This document shows, in pieces, positions 34,799 through 45,681 of a stretch of DNA of 64,000 nt (position 1 is the first letter of the stretch; every line of letters begins with the position of its first letter). Made by a program: the position numbers and the translations under genes. This stretch comes from Tragulus kanchil (Eukaryota; Chordata; Mammalia; Artiodactyla; Tragulidae). The notes under the pieces were generated by a model that was not told where the DNA came from, made no database searches, and worked only from the letters and a program-made list of their open reading frames with translations. The DNA lies in assembly GCA_022376925.1 (NCBI GenBank), contig JAIOJX010000030.1:166853084-166917083 (forward strand), read 5' to 3'.

Positions 34799-35960
34799 GA
34801 AATCCAGGGAAAAAAGACTGGGCAGGAGACAGGGCTGGGCCCAGGAGGCCTTGGGGGTCATACCTCCTTGTGCTGGAAATGATTCTCTTCCCACAGCCTC
34901 TGGTTATATAATCTCCTCTGGCAGCCTCACCTCTAGCTCATTTGAACTTGCAGCTAAGGAGGCAGGCCTGCTTTTTTTACGGGTACTTGATCTGGTCAGA
35001 CGTTTTTTTCTGCCTGTACTTTTGTGATTGATGTTTTTTTTTAAAGCAAGACCTTCAGTTGATCCTGATTAAATTTTAACTTGTCCTTTTGGACCGTCAG
35101 CGCTGAAGCCTGCTAGGATCTTTTTAAGTGCCTTCATCCAGCACATCCCCCCAACTTTCCCATCTTTCTTTTTCACCTTCATTTCATGCAGCTCCCTTTG
35201 GCGGTGCATTTTCCTGACACTCAGCGCTTCTGGCACACTTTAATCTATCAGAGGAAATTACAGGCCAGTATCACTGATGAACATAGAGGCAAATACCCTG
35301 GATAAAATACTAGAAAACCTGAACCCAACAACACACTAAAAGGATTCTTCAACATATGGAGCTCAATCAACGTGATACAACATATTAACAAACTGAAGAA
35401 TAAATGCCATACGATTATCTCAAAAGAGAAAGAAAAAGCTTTGGACAAAATCCAACACCAATTTACAATAAAATCTCTCTAGAAAGTGGGCACAGAGGGA
35501 ACCTACCTCAACATAATAGAGGCCACTTATGACAAACCCACAGCTAACAAACATCATTCTCACCAGAGGAAAGTTGACGACATTTCCTCTAACACCAGTT
35601 ATAAGACAAAGACGGCCACTCTTATCACCATTATTCAGCATAGTTTTGGAAGACCTAGTCATAGCAATCAAAGAAGAAAAAGAAATAAGAGGAATTCAAA
35701 TTGGAAAACAAGAAGTAAAATGGTCACTGTTAGCAGATGACATGGTTTCATATGTAGAAAACACTAAAGGTACTGCTGGAATACTGCTAGAGCACATCAA
35801 TGAATTCAGTAAAATTGCAGGATACAAAATCAATACACAAAAATTTCCTGCATTTCTATACACTAACAACACAAGACCAGAAAGAGAAATTAAGGAAACA
35901 ATTCCATTTACCATCACATCAAAAATGAAAGAAAATACCTCAGAATAAAAACCTTCCTAA
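34799..35960. repeat. Duplication 8, copy 2
   Basis: Near-identical to 33631-34792, carrying a second copy of the L1 RT fragment (35249-35960). Downstream the L1 continues without a break, so this is the copy in true context. Confidence 0.93.
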
Positions 35961-36999
35961 GGAGGCAAAAGACCTGTAGTTGGAAAACTATAAGGCACTG
36001 ATGAAAAACTAAACACAATACAAACAGATGGAAAGATATACCATGCTCTTGGATTGGGAAAATCAGTATTCTCAAAATGAGTATTTTCCCCAAGGCAATC
36101 TACAGATGCAGTGTAATCCCTATCAAATTACCAATGCCATTTTTTCACAGACCTAGAACAAAAGAGTGTACAATCTATATGGAAATAAACAAACAAACAA
36201 ACAGAAACCCCTGACTAGCCAAACCAATCTTGAGAAAGAAACATGAAGCTGGAGGAATCAGGCTCCCTGACTTCTGATTATACTACAAAAATGACAATGA
36301 TTAAACAGTATGCTACTGACACAAAAACAGAAATATAGATCAATGGAACAGGACAGAAAGCTCAAAAAAACAAAAACACATGCCACCTATGGTCAATTAT
36401 CTATGACAAGGAGGCAAGAATATACAATGGAGAAAAGACAATCTCTTCAATAAGCAGTGCTGGGAAAATTGGACAGCTACATGTAAAAGAATGCAATTAG
36501 AGCATTCTTCAACACCATACACAAAAATTAACTCAAAATGGATTAAAGACCTGAATATAAGGCCAGATACTATAAAACTCTTAGAGGAAAACATAGTCAA
36601 AACACTCTGAAAGAAATTGCAGCAACATCTTTTTGGATCCATCTTCTAGAGTAATATAAATAAAAACAAAAGTAAACAAACGGAACCTAATTAAACTTAA
36701 AAGTTTTTGCACAACAAAAAAAACCATGAACAAAGCAAAAGACCACCCAAAGAATGGAAAGACCACACCCCAGAGCCCATTTTTTTGCGAACGATGTGAC
36801 CAAGGGATTAATCTCCAAAATATACAAACAGCTCATTCAGCTTGATATCAAAAGTACAAACAACCCAATTAAAAAATGGGCCAAAAGTCTAAATAGATAT
36901 TTCTCCAAAAAAGACATAGATGCACATGTCTTTTTTGCACATGATAAGGTGCTCAACATCACTAATCATTAGAGAAATGAAAATCAAAACTATAATGAG
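35961..36999 (+). mobile_element. L1 LINE, ORF2 3' part continuing from 35249
   Basis: Follows L1 ORF2 in order: 'gcaaaagacctgtagttgga', 'atgctcttggattgggaaaa', 'gtaatccctatcaaattacc', 'caatggaacaggacagaaag', 'atacaatggagaaaagacaa', 'ggattaaagacctgaatata', 'taaacttaaaagtttttgca', 'cagctcattcagcttgatat', ending at a SINE insertion at 37000. All frames contain stops. Most of it (from 35996) is repeated at 37088-38089. Confidence 0.88.
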
Positions 37000-37090
37000 G
37001 GCTTCCCTGGTAGCTTAGTGGTGAAGAGCTAACCTGCCAATGCCAGAGACACGGGTTCAGTCCCTGATCTGGGAAGATCCCTCATGCCAC
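35996..37090. repeat. Duplication 9, copy 1
   Basis: Repeated at 37088-38180 (offset 1092, then 1091 and 1090 after one-base indels in A and T runs at 36003/37095 and 36139/37230). No spacer. Copy 1 ends 90 bases into a SINE. Confidence 0.93.
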
Positions 37091-38180
37091 TGATGAAAAC
37101 TAAACACAATACAAACAGATGGAAAGATATACCATGCTCTTGGATTGGGAAAATCAGTATTCTCAAAATGAGTATTTTCCCCAAGGCAATCTACAGATGC
37201 AGTGTAATCCCTATCAAATTACCAATGCCATTTTTCACAGACCTAGAACAAAAGAGTGTACAATCTATATGGAAATAAACAAACAAACAAACAGAAACCC
37301 CTGACTAGCCAAACCAATCTTGAGAAAGAAACATGAAGCTGGAGGAATCAGGCTCCCTGACTTCTGATTATACTACAAAAATGACAATGATTAAACAGTA
37401 TGCTACTGACACAAAAACAGAAATATAGATCAATGGAACAGGACAGAAAGCTCAAAAAAACAAAAACACATGCCACCTATGGTCAATTATCTATGACAAG
37501 GAGGCAAGAATATACAATGGAGAAAAGACAATCTCTTCAATAAGCAGTGCTGGGAAAATTGGACAGCTACATGTAAAAGAATGCAATTAGAGCATTCTTC
37601 AACACCATACACAAAAATTAACTCAAAATGGATTAAAGACCTGAATATAAGGCCAGATACTATAAAACTCTTAGAGGAAAACATAGTCAAAACACTCTGA
37701 AAGAAATTGCAGCAACATCTTTTTGGATCCATCTTCTAGAGTAATATAAATAAAAACAAAAGTAAACAAACGGAACCTAATTAAACTTAAAAGTTTTTGC
37801 ACAACAAAAAAAACCATGAACAAAGCAAAAGACCACCCAAAGAATGGAAAGACCACACCCCAGAGCCCATTTTTTTGCGAACGATGTGACCAAGGGATTA
37901 ATCTCCAAAATATACAAACAGCTCATTCAGCTTGATATCAAAAGTACAAACAACCCAATTAAAAAATGGGCCAAAAGTCTAAATAGATATTTCTCCAAAA
38001 AAGACATAGATGCACATGTCTTTTTTGCACATGATAAGGTGCTCAACATCACTAATCATTAGAGAAATGAAAATCAAAACTATAATGAGGGCTTCCCTGG
38101 TAGCTTAGTGGTGAAGAGCTAACCTGCCAATGCCAGAGACACGGGTTCAGTCCCTGATCTGGGAAGATCCCTCATGCCAC
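37088..38180. repeat. Duplication 9, copy 2
   Basis: Near-identical to 35996-37090; here the SINE continues to full length, showing this copy is the one joined to true downstream DNA. Confidence 0.93.
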
Positions 38181-38444
38181 AGAGCAACTAAGCCCATGAG
38201 CCACAGCTATGGAGCCTATTCTCTAGAGCCTCGGAACCGCAACTACTGAGCCCATGTGCCACAACTATTGAAGCCCTTGAGCCCTAGAGCCCGAGTTCCA
38301 CAACAAGAGAAGTCACCACAATAAGAAGCCTGCTCACCTCAACTAGAGAGTAGCCCCCACTCCCTGCAACTAGAGAAGAGCCTGGGGCAACAATGAAAAC
38401 CCAGACTAGCCAAAAATAAATAAATAAATAAACTTAAAAAAAAG
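38090..38444 (+). mobile_element. CHR-1-like full-length SINE inserted in L1
   Basis: Head 'gggcttccctggtagcttag', B-box 'gggttcagtccctgatctgg', long body with repeated 'ctactgagcccat' and 'caacaagagaag' motifs, and tail 'ccaaaaataaataaataaat'. A ten-base target-site duplication, ctataatgag, lies at 38080-38089 and 38445-38454, splitting the L1 sequence. A 91-base truncated head of the same element is at 37000-37090 because of duplication 9. Confidence 0.9.
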
Positions 38445-38454
38445 CTATAATGAG

Positions 38455-39032
38455 GTATCAGTTCACACTAGTCAGACTAGCTATCATCAAGAAATCTACA
38501 ATGAATTCTGGAGATGGTGTAGAGAAAAGGAACCTCCCCTACAATTCTACAAACAATGAAGAGCTGGTGGGAATGTAAACTGGTAATAGGCACTGCAGAG
38601 AACAGTATGGAAATTCCTTAAAAAACAACTCAAAATACAGCTACCATATGATCTGGCAATCCCACTCCTGGGCCCATATCCAGAGAAAAACTCCGAAAAA
38701 TACATGTGCTCCAGGGTTCACCGCAGCACTATTAATAGCCAGGACACAGTTGCAACCTTTAACCATTAACTGAGGAGTGGATAAAGAAGACATTGTACAC
38801 ACACACACAGGAATATTACTCAGCCATAAGAAAGAATGTAATAATGCCATTTGCAGTAACTCACATGGATCCAGAAAACTCTCATATTAAGTGAAGTAAG
38901 TCAGACAAAGTGAAGTAAGTCAAAGACAAATGTCACACGATGTCACTTACATGTGGATTTTTTTTTATAATGATACAAATGAACTTATTTACAAAACAGA
39001 AACAGACTCATGGACTTCAAAAAAAAACTTAT
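38455..39032 (+). mobile_element. L1 LINE continuation (ORF2 end / 3' UTR)
   Basis: Resumes L1 exactly where the SINE split it ('aatgaggtatcagttcacac'), with 'ccaatcccactcctggg'-like block at 38655, 'ggataaagaagacattgtac', 'tactcagccataagaaagaa' and 'aaatgaacttatttacaaaa'. Confidence 0.88.
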
Positions 39033-39335
39033 GTTGAGTTCCCTGGTTGTCCAGTGGTTAAGAACCTGCCTGCCAATGTAGGGGACATGGGTTCGAACTA
39101 AGGTCCCACATACCACAGGGCAGCTAAGCCTGTGTCCCACAACTACTGAGCCCATGCACCCTGAATACTGTGGCCTGCACGCCCCAGAGCCCATGCTCTG
39201 CAACAAGAGAAGCGGTCACCATGAGAAGCCCGCACATACAACTAGAGAGTAACTCCTGCTCGCTGCCACTAAGAGAAAAGCCTGTATGCAGCAATGAAGA
39301 CCCAGTGCAGCCAAAAATAAATAAAATAAACAAAT
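39033..39335 (+). mobile_element. CHR-1-like SINE inserted in L1 3' UTR
   Basis: Head 'ttccctggttgtccagtggt', B-box 'gggttcgaactaaggtccca', body 'acaactactgagcccatgca', 'gcaacaagagaagcggtcac', tail 'agccaaaaataaataaaata'. The L1 3' UTR resumes after it with 'ctatggttaccaaaggag'. Confidence 0.88.
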
Positions 39336-39359
39336 CTATGGTTACCAAAGGAGAAAGGG

Positions 39360-39585
39360 GACTTCCCAGGTGGTGCGAGAGGTAAAGAACCTGCTTGCCA
39401 ATGCAGGAGATGTTAAGAGATGCGGGTTCAATCCCTGGGTCAGGAAGATCCCCTGGAGAAGGGCATGGCGACCCACTCCAGTGTTCCTGCCTGGAGAATT
39501 TCACGGACAGAGGAATCTGGCAGGCTGCCGTCCGTGGGGTCACAAAGAGTTGGACACAACTGAAGCAACTTAGCATGCACGTACA
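39360..39585 (+). mobile_element. Bov-tA SINE inserted in L1 3' UTR
   Basis: Head 'gacttcccaggtggtgcgag', B-box 'gggttcaatccctgggtcag', body 'ctggagaagggcatggcgac', 'cactccagtgttcctgcctg', 3' end 'cacaaagagttggacacaac'. Approximate flanking repeats of 'acaaagg(g)gaga' suggest a target-site duplication. Confidence 0.9.
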
Positions 39586-39825
39586 CAAAGGGGAGAAGTG
39601 GGAGAGAGGGATAAAAGACGAGTTTGAGGTGGACAAGTACACGCGACTATATGTCATCAACCGTCCAGCTCAGGGAACTCTACTCATTATCCCCTAATAA
39701 CCTGGATGGGAAAAGAATCTGGAAAACAGTGGGTGTGTGTACAGGTATAACTGATTCACTCTGTGGTATGCCTGAAACTAACAAAGCCTTATAAATCAAC
39801 TATACTCTAAAATAAAATAAACCTT
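39586..39825 (+). mobile_element. L1 3' UTR terminal segment
   Basis: Completes the L1 begun at 34081/35249: 'gagagagggataaaagacga', 'ctcagggaactctactcatt', 'gggaaaagaatctggaaaac', 'cctgaaactaacaaagcctt', 'taaatcaactatactctaaa' and an A-rich end. Confidence 0.85.
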
Positions 39826-40245
39826 TCATCTATCGGGACACGGTGTCTTTTCTATGGCTACTCAGCGCCTCCCGTTCCCAGCCAGCCTCTACTTCCTCCT
39901 TCCTACCAGAGCCCGTCTTTACCTCTAAAGGCCAAAGATGCCAGCGCTTCCAGTCTCCACACAGGTCAGGCCATGAACCAGGGACAAAAACCTGGCCAGT
40001 GGGGCTCGAGGGAAGTCCGCTGGGGGATTGTGGGTAATGCTTTCTTCCTCAATGTAAAGAGGCTCTGAAGAGCAGCACTGTGTCCCGCCTTGCCTTGGAC
40101 GTGGATATACAGCCCCGGTGCCGGCAGCTGCGGCAGCCACCCTGCGACCGTGACAGAAGCCAACGCACTCAGGGCGGCTGGTCGAGAGGACGGAAAAGGC
40201 CTTCCCAGCTCTTGAATGACGTCACTGGCTGTTCCCGAAACCTTG
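39826..40245. other. Unrecognised sequence
   Basis: No repeat recognised. A perfect CRE-like octamer, tgacgtca, lies at 40217-40224 but has no other promoter context. Confidence 0.4.
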
Positions 40246-41268
40246 GGCCAGGCCCACTGAAGGATTTACTGTGGTACTATGCTTTGAGTTCATTTAATAA
40301 CATTTATTCTTTATATGGGGACAAACCAGAAATACTCCAGGCTGTGAAAGTTCTCCTGCAAATTACTGGGCACCTGCCCAAGTAAATGTGTCATCTCGAC
40401 TGTTGATCATTCCACCTCATCTGACGGCTCTATCTGGGCACATTTTTCTCCCTGCAACTACGATATAAAGTTTTCTTAATTGCTCTGGCCAATTTCCTGA
40501 TGAGTTCATTCTTCTGAGGTACTGTGAGGTACTGTCTATGGTTCTTAGTTATGCTATTTCGTGTATTTCATACAGTGAGATTCTCAGGTTTGTTCAGAAT
40601 TCCAAATCATGTTCCTTGCCATTCCAAGCAGCTACCTATTTCCCTTTCTTTGTGGTTACAAACTCCTTGACCTCTCTCTGCACAGGGAAGCTGCTCCTGG
40701 CCTCTCACTGCACACAGGGCTCCAACACAGCCCAGAAGCAACTTGAGGCTGCTCCTGTGTGCGGACCCCTGCCCGTCTCAGCTCCATAAGACAGCCTGCC
40801 TCAGGCGCCTGTCTCCTTCTCCCGCCCCCTGGCTCAGCGCGCCCCGGCTCTGGTCTCTGCTCCCTCCTCCATCTCCCGATCTCTTCCTTCCCCATCTGCC
40901 CTCATCTGCAGAGCAACCCCGCCGCCGCCACCGCCGTCCTCTCTCCACCCCACTGTTCTGCTGTGGACAGGTATGCCGACTGTTTTCTGATCACACTTCA
41001 TTTTCACAAGCACTGGGGAAGTTCAGGGTGATCGGCAGGGTGAGAGGTGTTGGCAGATGTGCTTTCGCATCTTGGAAACACAGGGCAAAGGGAACGCATC
41101 CTTCCCCCTTGGCAGTGAGGGCCTTACACTCGTGTCCCGTGGTCCCACCCGGGCCAGTGGCCTGTGTGCTCAGCAGCAGGTGTCCCTTTGACTAGGCTGC
41201 TGCTGCTTCTTATTCCTGGGCCTAGTGTGCAGCTGCCTCTCAGGCCGGCCAGAGTCTCGCTATGGGAA
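40246..41268. repeat. Duplication 10, copy 1
   Basis: Repeated at 41343-42371 (offset 1097). Near its end copy 1 is missing one 'ggcc' unit and 'cc' relative to copy 2 (42340-42360). Contains unrecognised single-copy DNA with a GCC-rich stretch at 40918-40940. Confidence 0.93.
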
Positions 41269-41342
41269 GCACGGCCCCCGAGTCGCATTCTTTCCTCGTG
41301 TCAAATCGGGCCTTACACCAGCTCTTGAATACTCATCTGAAC
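41269..41342. other. Garbled junction spacer
   Basis: The left half (41285-41306) is a noisy version of 42406-42432, which lies just past copy 2. The right half (41307-41342) is a noisy version of 40197-40245, which lies just before copy 1. This is what two low-quality contig ends placed end to end would look like. Confidence 0.85.
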
Positions 41343-42371
41343 GGCCAGGCCCACTGAAGGATTTACTGTGGTACTATGCTTTGAGTTCATTTAATAACAT
41401 TTATTCTTTATATGGGGACAAACCAGAAATACTCCAGGCTGTGAAAGTTCTCCTGCAAATTACTGGGCACCTGCCCAAGTAAATGTGTCATCTCGACTGT
41501 TGATCATTCCACCTCATCTGACGGCTCTATCTGGGCACATTTTTCTCCCTGCAACTACGATATAAAGTTTTCTTAATTGCTCTGGCCAATTTCCTGATGA
41601 GTTCATTCTTCTGAGGTACTGTGAGGTACTGTCTATGGTTCTTAGTTATGCTATTTCGTGTATTTCATACAGTGAGATTCTCAGGTTTGTTCAGAATTCC
41701 AAATCATGTTCCTTGCCATTCCAAGCAGCTACCTATTTCCCTTTCTTTGTGGTTACAAACTCCTTGACCTCTCTCTGCACAGGGAAGCTGCTCCTGGCCT
41801 CTCACTGCACACAGGGCTCCAACACAGCCCAGAAGCAACTTGAGGCTGCTCCTGTGTGCGGACCCCTGCCCGTCTCAGCTCCATAAGACAGCCTGCCTCA
41901 GGCGCCTGTCTCCTTCTCCCGCCCCCTGGCTCAGCGCGCCCCGGCTCTGGTCTCTGCTCCCTCCTCCATCTCCCGATCTCTTCCTTCCCCATCTGCCCTC
42001 ATCTGCAGAGCAACCCCGCCGCCGCCACCGCCGTCCTCTCTCCACCCCACTGTTCTGCTGTGGACAGGTATGCCGACTGTTTTCTGATCACACTTCATTT
42101 TCACAAGCACTGGGGAAGTTCAGGGTGATCGGCAGGGTGAGAGGTGTTGGCAGATGTGCTTTCGCATCTTGGAAACACAGGGCAAAGGGAACGCATCCTT
42201 CCCCCTTGGCAGTGAGGGCCTTACACTCGTGTCCCGTGGTCCCACCCGGGCCAGTGGCCTGTGTGCTCAGCAGCAGGTGTCCCTTTGACTAGGCTGCTGC
42301 TGCTTCTTATTCCTGGGCCTAGTGTGCAGCTGCCTCTCAGGCCGGCCGGCCAGAGTCCCTCGCTATGGGAA
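41343..42371. repeat. Duplication 10, copy 2
   Basis: Near-identical to 40246-41268 and continuous with downstream unique DNA. Confidence 0.93.
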
Positions 42372-43136
42372 CAGCATCTGTCGTAAACACTCCACCAGTA
42401 GCTCTGCATTTTTCCTTTCCCTCGTGTCAAATTCTTCCGCCCTCACCTCTTGACTCGAAACCTCCTTGGGATTCTTGTTTTCCTGGCTTCCTTCTTGAAT
42501 TTTTCCATCCTGCCCAGGAATGTTTAATCCCTTCTGAAATGTTAGGGCCCAGACCCCAGGAGGTCAGTGAGAATTTACAGGAAGCACAGCCAATCACCTT
42601 ACACTTGCGGGCACTTTCCCCATGTGACGGGACTGGCTCCCAGGCTGGCCACGAGACCCGGGGCGTCCCCGTCACTCAGCACCCCTGAGTGAAGGGGGCT
42701 TGCTGCAGGTCTGCAGGGCTGGTGTGCGGCCACGTGGCCTCCCCACCTCTAAGTCTCACCAGGCTTCCCGCTTCACAGATGTGGTAGCTGAGGCCACAGG
42801 CCTGCAGCTCATGAGGGCAGCAGGCTGTAGAAGCAGGACTGCCTGGCACCAAACCACTGCTTCCCCAGTCCCCTCCATCTCCATATGTTCTGGCGCTCAG
42901 GGCAAGTCTACACTCCTCTGTGATTTTTCCTAAGAACAGCTGCTTTGATTTCAGGAAGCTGTGGCTTTTCTGCACTTGTCTGCCACCCCGTTTCTGCTCC
43001 TACCCTGTGGAGCAGCGTGGAGGCTGTGCGCCTCAACTCTGACGCAGCACGTCTCCCGCTCAGAGTAACCATCAATGTTCTGCCCCACCTCAGGGCTTTT
43101 TTCCAGAAGATTCTCCTGCTTTTCTTTTAGTATTCT
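42372..43136. other. Unrecognised sequence with a possible MIR
   Basis: Mostly unrecognised. At 42770-42850 the order 'cttcacagatgtggtagctg', 'aggccacaggcctgcagctc', 'tgtagaagcaggactgcc' resembles the antisense of MIR, weakly. Confidence 0.4.
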
Positions 43137-43153
43137 CACTGCACAAATGATAG

Positions 43154-43380
43154 GATTTCCCTGGTGGCTCAGATAGTAAAGAATTTGCCTGCGAGTGCAG
43201 GAGACATGGGAGACATGGGTTTGGTCCCTGGGTTGCACCAGAAGATCCCCTGGAGAAGGAAATGGCAACCCACTCCAGTGTTCCTGCCTGGGAAATCCCA
43301 CGGACGGAGGAGCCTGGCAGACTACAGTCCATGGGGTTGCAAAGAGTCGGACACAACTGAGTGACTAACACTTCCATTTC
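43154..43380 (+). mobile_element. Bov-tA SINE with perfect target-site duplication
   Basis: Full-length: head 'gatttccctggtggctcaga', a short internal repeat of 'ggagacatg', B-box region 'gggtttggtccctgggttgc', body 'ctggagaaggaaatggcaac', 'ccactccagtgttcctgcct', 'cacggacggaggagcctgg', 3' end 'gcaaagagtcggacacaact'. It is bounded by an exact 17-base direct repeat, cactgcacaaatgatag, at 43137-43153 and 43381-43397. This marks a fairly young insertion. Confidence 0.96.
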
Positions 43381-43403
43381 CACTGCACAAATGATAGATT
43401 TGG

Positions 43404-44541
43404 AGAAGCATATTTTCAATTACGATGATGAACCCTTTATTGATTTGTCCTTTTACAAATCTTAGGATCATAAGAAATCTTAGTGCCTGATGCAAGGTCA
43501 CAAAGATTCTGTTCTATTTTCCCCCCAGATTTACAGTCTGGGGTTCTATACTTAGGCCTGTGGGCCATGGTGATGTGAAGTGTGGCTCCATGTTCATTGG
43601 TTGCATATGGAAGCCCAATTACTCCAGCACCATTTGTTGAAAAGATACGCTTTTTCTCCTGCACTGTCTTTGCACATTGGTCAAAAATCAGCGGTACAGC
43701 CTGCTATCCGTCTCATACTATTGGTTTTCCTCAAATTTCTGTTGTTCCTTGGTGGTTCCTTTGCATTTCCGAAAGAAGGCACTTTCTTTGATGACCTACT
43801 CACATCTGAGGAAGAACCACAAGGTGACAAGACCAGGGAACCTTCAGGGGCTTCCTCTCTCCTGGTCCCACCTGTCTCCACCTCGTTCTCCCCTCTGGAT
43901 GGGGAGGGCTTTGGACTCTGCGGAAGCAGACGACATCCCCCTGCCTTCTCCCCAGCCTCTTTCTCTTTTGGGTGTGTGTGCAGGCGGCAGGAGGTGTCCT
44001 GAAGCCTGTGAGGAGTGCAGGTTTAGCATCTTCCAGCCCTGGGCTCATGGCCTTTCCTGTGGCCCCCCACTGTGGGTCATGGAAGTCCAGAGGGACCTGG
44101 AGATCCCTCACAGTTCCAAAGCTCCTTGCCTATCTCACTCGCACCCTGATTTTTCCCCCTTTGGGGAAGGGGAGCTCTCGTCATGATGCTGGCCTGCTCC
44201 AGAGCCCCTGGGAGGCCACCCTCAGCTCCCAGAAGTCAACTGCAGCCATGTCTGCTCCAGTTCTCTGTCAGCCTTTCACAGTCTGCTTTCTGTTCTACAG
44301 AAAACTCTCAGTCTTTTTTGGTGAGCTGAGAGTGATTTGTCTTATTTTCCCACATTTTTAATGCATTAGGCTTTTTTCCTTTCATTTGAAATGGTCTTTG
44401 GAGGAGGCAGAAGAATGAGGGTTATTTTGAGCTTGGAAGTCCTACTGACGGTCATAAGGGTAGGGGACACGTGAACTCACTTTCCCACAGAACGCCATTA
44501 AGTCATCCCCAGAGACAGACAGCAGGCTGGACAGATCGCCA
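43404..44541. repeat. Duplication 11, copy 1
   Basis: Repeated at 44541-45681 (offset 1137-1140) with no spacer. Copy 1 lacks single G residues present in copy 2 at about 43903/45041, 44450/45586 and 44493/45633; the last two are close to the junction. Confidence 0.93.
43440..43735 (-). mobile_element. L1 LINE ORF2 fragment, antisense
   Basis: The plus strand carries the antisense L1 phrases 'gcatatggaagcccaattac', 'tccagcaccatttgttgaaa', 'tttgcacattggtcaaaaat' and upstream 'cctgatgcaaggtcacaaag', in L1 order. Duplicated at about 44577-44872. Open frames across it (including 260 codons at 44717-45499) are therefore not genes. Confidence 0.75.
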
Positions 44542-45681
44542 GAAGCATATTTTCAATTACGATGATGAACCCTTTATTGATTTGTCCTTTTACAAATCTT
44601 AGGATCATAAGAAATCTTAGTGCCTGATGCAAGGTCACAAAGATTCTGTTCTATTTTCCCCCCAGATTTACAGTCTGGGGTTCTATACTTAGGCCTGTGG
44701 GCCATGGTGATGTGAAGTGTGGCTCCATGTTCATTGGTTGCATATGGAAGCCCAATTACTCCAGCACCATTTGTTGAAAAGATACGCTTTTTCTCCTGCA
44801 CTGTCTTTGCACATTGGTCAAAAATCAGCGGTACAGCCTGCTATCCGTCTCATACTATTGGTTTTCCTCAAATTTCTGTTGTTCCTTGGTGGTTCCTTTG
44901 CATTTCCGAAAGAAGGCACTTTCTTTGATGACCTACTCACATCTGAGGAAGAACCACAAGGTGACAAGACCAGGGAACCTTCAGGGGCTTCCTCTCTCCT
45001 GGTCCCACCTGTCTCCACCTCGTTCTCCCCTCTGGATGGGGGAGGGCTTTGGACTCTGCGGAAGCAGACGACATCCCCCTGCCTTCTCCCCAGCCTCTTT
45101 CTCTTTTGGGTGTGTGTGCAGGCGGCAGGAGGTGTCCTGAAGCCTGTGAGGAGTGCAGGTTTAGCATCTTCCAGCCCTGGGCTCATGGCCTTTCCTGTGG
45201 CCCCCCACTGTGGGTCATGGAAGTCCAGAGGGACCTGGAGATCCCTCACAGTTCCAAAGCTCCTTGCCTATCTCACTCGCACCCTGATTTTTCCCCCTTT
45301 GGGGAAGGGGAGCTCTCGTCATGATGCTGGCCTGCTCCAGAGCCCCTGGGAGGCCACCCTCAGCTCCCAGAAGTCAACTGCAGCCATGTCTGCTCCAGTT
45401 CTCTGTCAGCCTTTCACAGTCTGCTTTCTGTTCTACAGAAAACTCTCAGTCTTTTTTGGTGAGCTGAGAGTGATTTGTCTTATTTTCCCACATTTTTAAT
45501 GCATTAGGCTTTTTTCCTTTCATTTGAAATGGTCTTTGGAGGAGGCAGAAGAATGAGGGTTATTTTGAGCTTGGAAGTCCTACTGGACGGTCATAAGGGT
45601 AGGGGACACGTGAACTCACTTTCCCACAGAACGGCCATTAAGTCATCCCCAGAGACAGACAGCAGGCTGGACAGATCGCCA
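44541..45681. repeat. Duplication 11, copy 2
   Basis: Near-identical to 43404-44541, including the antisense L1 piece. Continuous with unique DNA beyond 45681. Confidence 0.93.

Noticed and set aside
40217..40224. CRE promoter element
   Set aside because: A single perfect octamer is expected about once per 65 kb by chance and has no TATA box, CpG island or exon nearby.
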